Positions 1 to 4,262 of a stretch of DNA of 5,265 nucleotides are shown here, piece after piece. Source of the stretch: Gammaproteobacteria bacterium (GTDB lineage Bacteria; Pseudomonadota; Gammaproteobacteria; UBA1113); assembly GCA_019752835.1 (NCBI GenBank), contig JAIELR010000067.1:1-5265 (forward strand), read 5' to 3'. The notes below the pieces were generated by a model. It ran no database searches. It was not told where the DNA came from and was given only the letters and a program-made list of their open reading frames with translations. A program made the position numbers and the translations under genes. Numbering within the stretch: the first letter of the stretch is position 1; every line of letters starts with the position of its first letter.

Positions 1-99
1 TTGGTTTTGCCGTAAATATTGTCACGCCTCAATCCTAAGGAAAAGGGGACTCTTGAGTGTTGAGAGCGACATACATATTAATATCTATTTCTTTTAGGG

Positions 100-128
100 T
101 TACACGTATATAGCATTGTTATTATAAT
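100..128 (+). promoter_or_regulatory. Possible promoter for the DUF1016-domain gene
   Basis: A perfect -10 hexamer TATAAT lies at 123-128, about 70 bases before the start codon at 200. The -35 position 17 bases upstream reads TTACAC (100-105), a poor match, so the call rests mainly on the -10 box. Transcription would begin near 135, placing the paired GTTGCAAC site at 157-178 just downstream, where a repressor could act. The region is AT-rich, so a chance TATAAT is possible. Confidence 0.35.
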
Positions 129-156
129 AGGCGATAAATTTTACGGTTAATAATTT

Positions 157-178
157 TGTTGCAACGTGTTGCAACAAT
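157..178. promoter_or_regulatory. Tandem GTTGCAAC operator-like site
   Basis: Two copies of the perfect 8-bp palindrome GTTGCAAC sit at 158-165 and 168-175, starting exactly 10 bp apart (about one helical turn), between the candidate promoter and the start codon at 200. Such an arrangement is typical of a protein-binding site. A very similar sequence occurs inside the downstream gene at 493-515; aligned over 23 columns the two differ at about three positions, one of them a one-base gap. Whether it is an operator or a dispersed repeat cannot be told from the window. Confidence 0.45.
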
Positions 179-199
179 CCCTACATTACAGGATGCCCT

Positions 200-673
200 A
201 TGCCGAATGAAATTGATCTGATATCTACAGCCCTATTTAGGGACATTGGCGAACTTATTGAAAAAGCCAAGAAGCATGTTGCGCGTGAATTCGCTTTTAT
301 ACAACTTTTGCTAAATTGGCATATTGGATGTCGCATCAATCAAGAAGTTCTTAATAATGAACGTGCTCAATATGGACAACAAGTTATTTTACAACTTTCT
401 GAACGTCTAACAGTCAAATATGGTTCAGGGTATGACAAAACCGCCTTATCCAGAATGGTAAAATTCTCAAAACTATTTCCCAACTCTCAAATTGTTGCAA
501 CACTGTCGCAACAATTAATATGGCCACATATTATACAAATAATAGCTATAGATGATCCGCTAAAACGCGAATTCTATGCTGAAATGTCTTGCGTTCAGGC
601 TTGGGATGTACGTACATTAAGAGAAAAATATAAGCATTTAGCTATTATTAATCAAAATGATAATGGTGTTTAA
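200..673 (+). CDS. DUF1016 (YhcG-type) N-terminal domain protein, nuclease half absent
   Basis: This 157-residue protein matches the N-terminal domain of DUF1016/YhcG-like proteins, a helical, predicted DNA-binding module. Recognisable family features are the LLNWHIGCRI segment, the NERAQYGQQVI block, SERLTVKYGSGY followed by LSRMVKF, the segment IVATLSQQLIWPH, and REFYAEM...WDVRTLREK. Full-length members are usually roughly 340 residues and continue into a PD-(D/E)XK nuclease domain. Here the reading frame ends about 15 residues after LREK, and nothing resembling the nuclease follows before the hairpin repeat at 734. It is either a truncated remnant that still has an intact frame or a stand-alone domain protein. 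The ATG at 200 is preceded by ACAGGA with a suitable gap (AGGA at 190-193). The family identification is strong; function in the cell is unknown. Confidence 0.88.
   Translation: MPNEIDLISTALFRDIGELIEKAKKHVAREFAFIQLLLNWHIGCRINQEVLNNERAQYGQQVILQLSERLTVKYGSGYDKTALSRMVKFSKLFPNSQIVATLSQQLIWPHIIQIIAIDDPLKREFYAEMSCVQAWDVRTLREKYKHLAIINQNDNGV
491..515. repeat. Inverted repeat inside the DUF1016 gene resembling the upstream site
   Basis: ATTGTTGC (491-498) and GCAACAAT (508-515) form an 8-bp inverted repeat with a 9-base centre. The block closely resembles the operator-like site at 157-178. It encodes IVATLSQQ, a stretch conserved in DUF1016 proteins, so protein conservation alone may explain it. The match with the noncoding upstream copy is the reason to record it. 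Confidence 0.5.
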
Positions 674-713
674 AATACTAAATAAGTTTTTTTATACATA
701 TCTTCCAATAATC

Positions 714-784
714 TTATCCAAATCAAAATCGCTTTGTGTTAGCCGGACACTTATAAACATGCTATAGGTGTCCGGCTGGCACAA
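714..784. repeat. Hairpin repeat, copy 1
   Basis: The 22-base arms at 734-755 and 763-784 enclose a 7-base loop; the core is TGTTAGCCGGACAC. The three imperfect pairs are G:T wobbles when read on the plus strand. A conserved tag, TTATCCAAATCAA (714-726), precedes it, 7 bases before the arm. It lies after the DUF1016 gene and before the 3' side of the broken minus-strand ATPase. No T-run follows on either strand, so it is not a standard intrinsic terminator, although it could still stop or stabilise transcripts. It is REP-like in size and form; I do not recognise a named family. Confidence 0.85.
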
Positions 785-806
785 GCAATCTCTATGGTAA
801 CACGGA

Positions 807-922
807 ATTTAGTTGACGCACTGAGTGTATTTTTCCGACCTGTCTTGTGCCTCGTAAAAGTAAGACTTACGATAGGGGTGCTCTTGCTATCTCTTTAGAC
901 TTAAGTCAATGATTTTTTTCAT
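807..922 (-). pseudogene. Remnant of the minus-strand AAA_14/DUF4143 ATPase (N-terminal end only)
   Basis: Read on the minus strand from the ATG at 922-920, this encodes MKKIIDLSLKR and then a TAG (889-887), where the intact relative at 2448-3788 has Trp12. After a one-base deletion near 866-870, the homology continues in another frame as GTRQVGKIHSVRQL, matching the Walker A loop GARQVGKT and following residues of the intact gene. Similarity stops at about 807, and the remaining roughly 400 codons are gone, replaced by about 20 unrelated bases before hairpin copy 1. A stop, a frameshift and a large 3' deletion together make it clearly dead. Confidence 0.85.
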
Positions 923-942
923 AAAAAACCCACCTTAATTTT

Positions 943-1041
943 ATTTTTGGTTAAAAACAAACGATGTTTTAATATGTTTTTGGTCGTTTTCAAGGGTTGT
1001 TCTGATGTGTTTTTGATTGAAAATCAAGGTTAACAACTATG
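943..1041. repeat. 33-bp phased repeat in the divergent control region, copy A (three units)
   Basis: The motif ATTTTTGGT recurs at 943, 976 and 1009, exactly 33 bp apart each time. In this copy it reads ATTTTTGGT, GTTTTTGGT and GTTTTTGAT, so it has degenerated beside the dead minus-strand gene. A spacing near three helical turns puts the motifs on one face of the DNA, as expected for a multi-site regulator or bent DNA. The same array in copy B is better preserved. Confidence 0.6.
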
Positions 1042-1088
1042 CTGCTTATCAAAATTCAAATCTAAATACCGCAATTAAGCTTAATTCA

Positions 1089-1102
1089 GGTATTATAATA
1101 CC
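1089..1102. promoter_or_regulatory. 14-bp perfect palindrome upstream of the plus-strand ATPase
   Basis: GGTATTATAATACC is a perfect palindrome ending 5 bases before the -35 box of the candidate promoter at 1108. CAGGTATT recurs at 1119-1126 within the promoter spacer, 31 bases after the copy at 1088-1095. Copy B has the same site with one change (GGCATTATAATACC, 3987-4000). A regulator-binding site is plausible. It also contains TATAAT on both strands, but no convincing -35 partner was seen for either. Confidence 0.35.
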
Positions 1103-1107
1103 GTAAT

Positions 1108-1136
1108 TTGACCAAATACAGGTATTAGGCTATCTT
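1108..1136 (+). promoter_or_regulatory. Sigma-70-type promoter for the plus-strand ATPase
   Basis: TTGACC (1108-1113, five of six consensus bases) and TATCTT (1131-1136, four of six) are separated by the optimal 17 bases. Transcription would begin near 1143, giving a leader of about 25 bases before the ATG at 1168. Copy B retains the same element with a perfect TTGACA, which supports it as a conserved functional site. Confidence 0.55.
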
Positions 1137-1167
1137 AGGAGGAATTGTTGCTTGAGGTCACCATTCT

Positions 1168-2304
1168 ATGTATATCCCCCAATATTGGTTAAATAGTCTC
1201 CAAGATTATTCATGGTCCCACAAGGTCATTGTGATTCTTGGGCCCAGACGGACGGGTAAAACCACATTGCTCAACCACTTGCTACAGCATGAACAAAACT
1301 ATCTTTTTGTCAGTGGTGAAGATATCGATGTTCGCTCTTACTTAGAAAGCCAATCTATTACAAAATTAAAATCTTTTATAGGCAAGCATTCCCTCTTAGT
1401 CATTGATGAGGCTCAAAAAATCGCTCAAGTAGGTTTGAATTTAAAACTCATAGTGGATCATATACCCGAGGTTAGGGTGATTGTTACAGGATCGTCAGCG
1501 TTTGATTTAGCAAAACAAGTGGGTGAGCCCCTCACCGGTAGAAAAATAACTTTTCCGATGTTTCCTCTTTCCCAGTTGGAGCTTGGGCCGTTAGAAACTC
1601 CCGCCCAAACAAGAGGAAATCTAGAATTACGGCTTATCTACGGCAGTTATCCTGAGGTTATTTTGACGCCTGACCTAAAAGCAAAACAGGCTTATTTGCA
1701 TGAATTGGTTTCTTCTTATTTGTATAAGGACATTTTAGAGTTAGAGGGTATACGAAAAGCATCTCACATTCCTCAATTACTTCAATTGTTAGCATTGCAA
1801 TTAGGGCGAGAAGTTTCGCACCAAGAGCTAGGACAGCAATTGGGAATGAATCGACGTACGGTGGAGCGATATCTTGACCTTTTAGAAAAGACGTTCGTTA
1901 TTATTAATCTTCGCGGTTTTAGTCGCAACTTACGATCAGAAGTGACTAAAATGTCACGATATTACTTTTATGATTTGGGTATTCGTAACGCCATTATTAA
2001 TCAATTTAATCCCCTATCACTGCGGAGTGATATTGGAGAATTATGGGAAAATTATATTGTGATAGAGCGTCTTAAAAAACAAGCTTATCACCAGATTTTG
2101 AGCCACAATTATTTTTGGCGCACGTACGAGCAGCAAGAAATTGATTGGGTGGAGGATCGAGAAGGGATCTTGCATGGTTATGAAATCAAATGGCAAAAAC
2201 CTTCACGCGTTAAAGAGCCTAGCGCTTGGAGAACAGCTTATCCTGAATCTGTTTTTGAAGTGATCCATCGCGACAATTACTTGAAATTTATTGCCGAAGA
2301 TTAG
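1168..2304 (+). CDS. AAA_14/DUF4143-type ATPase with nuclease-like C-terminus
   Basis: This 378-residue protein is a P-loop ATPase of the AAA_14 plus DUF4143 type. Walker A is GPRRTGKT (residues 25-32). Walker B is LLVIDE (76-81). A sensor-like strand VIVTGSS follows at 104-110, with the family's GEPLTGR element at 119-125 and GSYPEVI at 159-165. Residues about 213-241 read as a winged helix-turn-helix (SHQELGQQLGMNRRTVERYL). The C-terminus carries EID (324-326) and EIK (339-341), the D...ExK pattern of PD-(D/E)XK folds. No signal peptide or membrane segment is visible, so it should be cytoplasmic. The ATG at 1168 is the first possible start after an in-frame TGA at 1153; GAGGT (1154-1158) is the likely ribosome site. 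It is divergent from a dead ATPase start at 922 and convergent with 2448-3788. Members are common in variable regions, and their role is not established. Confidence 0.92.
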   Translation: MYIPQYWLNSLQDYSWSHKVIVILGPRRTGKTTLLNHLLQHEQNYLFVSGEDIDVRSYLESQSITKLKSFIGKHSLLVIDEAQKIAQVGLNLKLIVDHIPEVRVIVTGSSAFDLAKQVGEPLTGRKITFPMFPLSQLELGPLETPAQTRGNLELRLIYGSYPEVILTPDLKAKQAYLHELVSSYLYKDILELEGIRKASHIPQLLQLLALQLGREVSHQELGQQLGMNRRTVERYLDLLEKTFVIINLRGFSRNLRSEVTKMSRYYFYDLGIRNAIINQFNPLSLRSDIGELWENYIVIERLKKQAYHQILSHNYFWRTYEQQEIDWVEDREGILHGYEIKWQKPSRVKEPSAWRTAYPESVFEVIHRDNYLKFIAED

Positions 2305-2360
2305 GAAACATAAGAATAACCTGAGATATTAAATATTATTAGAAGAAATACTTTGCCTGT

Positions 2361-2429
2361 TTATCCAAATCAACGCCCTTGTGTTAGCCGGACACTTATA
2401 GCATCTCTATAAGTGTCCAACTAACACAA
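2361..2429. repeat. Hairpin repeat, copy 2
   Basis: The 22-base arms at 2379-2400 and 2408-2429 enclose a 7-base loop, with the tag TTATCCAAATCAA at 2361-2373. The right arm has AA where the other copies have GG, giving two C:A mismatches on the plus strand but G:U pairs in a minus-strand transcript. It fills the gap between two convergent ATPase genes. A run of A follows on the plus strand (2428-2434), the wrong base for an intrinsic terminator in that direction, and no T-run follows on the minus strand either. Confidence 0.88.
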
Positions 2430-2447
2430 AAAAATGATTCCATCAAA

Positions 2448-3788
2448 TTACTCTTTCATATAATCCCACACCTCATCATTTGTTAATACAAGTGCAGCAA
2501 ATGCATAAAGTGGATAAGAATGAATTTTATCATGTATTGAGTAATTGTGCGTCGAAACACGAACACCATAAGGAGAGTTAACGTGACTGTTTAAAAATAA
2601 CTGCATACTTTTCAGGGTTGAACCTTTGTTGCTTTTCACTTCAACGGGTAAAATTTCATTATTTTTTTGTATTAAGTAATCAATCTCTGCCTGACTATTA
2701 GCCTGCTCTCGTTGCCAATAAAATAACTTGGATTTAGTGTGCGGTTCTGAATATGCAAGAATTTCTTGTCCTATGACAGCCTCTACTATCTCACCGCGGT
2801 TAACGAGCGTGTCTATACCTTGCAATAACCAAACATTAGGGCTAAGTCCAAGTAAAACTTGCGTTAACGCTACATCTAAAAAAATGAGTTTAAATTTATC
2901 TTCATCGATTTCTGCACCTAAAGGAATACCATTCCCGCTGCTATGCACAACACGATGAAGCAAACCTGCTTTTACAAGTAAATCTAATGCTGGTGCAAGT
3001 TCTCGCTTGCGATACTCTCCATGTATTCTACTGTATTTAAAATGTGTTCCGACAAGAGCAGGCATGCTTGAAAATATTGCTTCAACATATTTAATCTGCA
3101 TTTTCCGCGAATATTTTGGAATATCTTGTAAATAAGCATCAATGAGATTTTGCTGAATTTTACCAACTTGTATAATGTCGTTATTTTTCACCCATACTTG
3201 TACAGCTTCAGGCATTCCTCCAATAGCTAAATATTCAAAAAATAAGTTGAGAAATTTATTATGTAGCGCATCATTTAATGCCTCTTGAATTGAATGCCGT
3301 CTTATTTCCTCAATAAGCATATGATGTTTTTTAGCATGCAAATATTCTATAAAAGACATGGGGTTCATATAAAGAAACTCTACCCTACCGACAGGAACGC
3401 CTATTTCTTCAATGGCAAATTCAAGAAGGGAACCAGCGCCTACGATATGCAATTCTGGCAATTCTTCATAGAAATAGCGTAGTGCTAATATAGCGCGGGG
3501 TGCTTCTTGAATTTCATCCAAGAAAAAAAGTGTTTTGCTGGGCGTAATTGGTTGCCCAGTAAATAAGGCTATATCACGTAACAGCCTCTTGGCGGATAAC
3601 TCACCTTCAAAAATAGTTTTTGCCTCAGGCGTTTTTTCAAAATTAATTTCAACATAACTTTCAAAGTTTTTCCCTAATTGTCGTACAGAGTGTGTTTTTC
3701 CGACCTGTCTCGCGCCTCGTAAAAGCAAAGGTTTTCGATAGGGGCTTTTTTGCCACTCACTTAAGCTTAAGCCTATGATTCTTTTCAT
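2448..3788 (-). CDS. AAA_14/DUF4143-type ATPase, second subfamily
   Basis: This 446-residue P-loop ATPase has the same domain plan as the gene at 1168-2304 but is only distantly related. Walker A is GARQVGKT (residues 25-32). Walker B is LFFLDE (87-92), followed by IQEAP. The family strand IVGAGSLLEF is at 115-124, PVGR at 132-135, and GGMPEAV lies near residue 190. The C-terminal DUF4143 part carries YWQRE, then EID (368-370) and PVEVK (ExK at 383-385), a PD-(D/E)XK-like pattern. Length and all key motifs look complete. A strong ribosome site, AAGGTGG on the minus strand (3802-3796), lies 7 bases from the ATG at 3788. The gene is divergent from the remnant at 4030 and ends 18 bases from hairpin copy 2. 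No membrane segment is visible. Its function is unknown; the family is often found singly in variable islands. Confidence 0.92.
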   Translation of the reverse strand: MKRIIGLSLSEWQKSPYRKPLLLRGARQVGKTHSVRQLGKNFESYVEINFEKTPEAKTIFEGELSAKRLLRDIALFTGQPITPSKTLFFLDEIQEAPRAILALRYFYEELPELHIVGAGSLLEFAIEEIGVPVGRVEFLYMNPMSFIEYLHAKKHHMLIEEIRRHSIQEALNDALHNKFLNLFFEYLAIGGMPEAVQVWVKNNDIIQVGKIQQNLIDAYLQDIPKYSRKMQIKYVEAIFSSMPALVGTHFKYSRIHGEYRKRELAPALDLLVKAGLLHRVVHSSGNGIPLGAEIDEDKFKLIFLDVALTQVLLGLSPNVWLLQGIDTLVNRGEIVEAVIGQEILAYSEPHTKSKLFYWQREQANSQAEIDYLIQKNNEILPVEVKSNKGSTLKSMQLFLNSHVNSPYGVRVSTHNYSIHDKIHSYPLYAFAALVLTNDEVWDYMKE

Positions 3789-3808
3789 AAAAAATCCACC
3801 TTGATTTT

Positions 3809-3939
3809 ATTTTTGGTCAAAAACGAAAGATGTTTTAATATATTTTTGGTCGTTTTATGGGGTTAGTATGGTGGATTTTTGGTTGAAAATCAAGGTTGGC
3901 AACTATAAAATTGGTCAAATTCATTTAAAACACACACCG
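3809..3939. repeat. 33-bp phased repeat in the divergent control region, copy B (three clear units plus a degenerate fourth)
   Basis: ATTTTTGGT occurs unchanged at 3809, 3842 and 3875, exactly 33 bp apart. Units one and three also share the following bases ((C/T)(A/G)AAAA, then AA...G). A fourth, weaker unit with ATTGGTCAAA follows, its GGT 32 bp after the third. This block is the 32-base segment absent from copy A, as expected if one repeat unit was gained or lost. A weak minus-strand promoter can be drawn here (TTGATT at 3893-3888 and CATACT at 3870-3865, 17-base spacer) for the ATPase starting at 3788; it is uncertain. Confidence 0.65.
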
Positions 3940-4005
3940 CTGCTTATCAAAATTCAAATCTAAATGCCGCAATTTTGCTTAATTCAGGCATTATAATACC
4001 GTAAT

Positions 4006-4034
4006 TTGACAAAATACAGGTATTAAGCTATCCA
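4006..4034 (+). promoter_or_regulatory. Promoter left without its gene (copy B)
   Basis: TTGACA (4006-4011) is a perfect -35 box; TATCCA follows after 17 bases at 4029-4034. It aligns with the promoter at 1108-1136. The deletion that removed the plus-strand ATPase begins inside the -10 hexamer, changing TATCTT to TATCCA, so activity may be reduced. Any transcript would cover only the remnant and hairpin copy 3 before running antisense into the gene at 4263. Confidence 0.4.
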
Positions 4035-4071
4035 TCGCGACAATTACTTGGAATTTATTGCCGAAGATTAG
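4030..4071 (+). pseudogene. 3' remnant of the plus-strand ATPase
   Basis: It encodes IHRDNYLEFIAED and a stop, matching the last 13 codons of the gene at 1168-2304 (IHRDNYLKFIAED) with one Lys-to-Glu change. It joins directly to promoter sequence, with no start codon or ATPase domain. The flanks match copy A precisely on both sides (1134 on the left, 2266 on the right), so this is the scar of an internal deletion of 1131 bp. Confidence 0.9.
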
Positions 4072-4127
4072 GAAACATAAGAATAGCCTGAGATATTAAA
4101 TATTATTAGAAGAAATACTTCGCCTGT

Positions 4128-4196
4128 TTATCCAAATCAACGCCATTGTGTTAGCCGGACACCTATAGCATGTCTATAAGTGTCCGGCTAACACAA
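4128..4196. repeat. Hairpin repeat, copy 3
   Basis: The 22-base arms at 4146-4167 and 4175-4196 enclose a 7-base loop and pair at all but one position. The tag TTATCCAAATCAA is at 4128-4140, 5 bases before the arm as in copy 2. It lies between the remnant plus-strand ATPase and the 3' end of the minus-strand gene at 4263, again a 3'-to-3' gap. The region 4197-4262 shows nothing further. Confidence 0.88.
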
Positions 4197-4262
4197 ATCA
4201 CCTCTATTATGTATCACCATAATTTATGTTGGTGACGACGCCTTGAAGTCTAACAACCCTTT

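Larger units (their letters stand above)
785..2429. repeat. Duplicated divergent ATPase unit, copy A
   Basis: This copy runs from a minus-strand ATPase remnant through a divergent control region and an intact plus-strand ATPase to a hairpin repeat. Positions 807-1134 align with 3672-4032, and 2266-2429 align with 4033-4196. By hand count, 823-1040 is about 81% identical to copy B, 1041-1134 about 94%, and 2266-2429 about 95%. Most of the minus-strand gene is missing between the left hairpin and position 807. Confidence 0.75.
2430..4196. repeat. Duplicated divergent ATPase unit, copy B
   Basis: This is the counterpart of copy A. It holds an intact minus-strand ATPase, the divergent control region, a 42-base remnant of the plus-strand ATPase and a hairpin repeat. 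Relative to copy A it has 32 extra bases (3907-3938) at the end of the phased repeat, and it lacks the 1131 bp corresponding to most of the plus-strand gene. Confidence 0.75.

Noticed and set aside
2..97. Open frame entering from the left edge on the plus strand (31 codons to a TAG at 95-97), possibly the end of an upstream gene.
   Set aside because: It is short and has no recognisable family sequence; a chance open frame of this length is common.
734..784. The hairpins as standard intrinsic terminators.
   Set aside because: None of the three copies is followed by a T-run on either strand. The A-run after copy 2 is on the wrong side for plus-strand termination. A stalling or RNA-stabilising role is not excluded.
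943..1041. The 33-bp periodic repeats as a CRISPR array.
   Set aside because: Only about 9 bases are conserved per unit, there are no uniform repeats separated by unique spacers, and no cas genes are present.
1137..1192. AGGAGG at 1137-1142 followed by a TTG-started frame of 14 codons (1148-1192), a possible leader peptide overlapping the plus-strand ATPase.
   Set aside because: The best promoter would start transcription near 1143, leaving AGGAGG outside the RNA, and a TTG start with so short a frame is weak. GAGGT at 1154-1158 serves the ATG at 1168 adequately.
785..2429. The duplicated units as a classical insertion sequence or composite transposon.
   Set aside because: No transposase gene, no terminal inverted repeats flanking a whole unit and no target-site duplication were found.
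2728..3482. Short open frames of 60-76 codons inside the minus-strand ATPase, on both strands (2728-2958, 2984-3166, 3294-3482).
   Set aside because: They lie wholly inside a well-supported gene with complete family motifs, and their translations look like nothing known.
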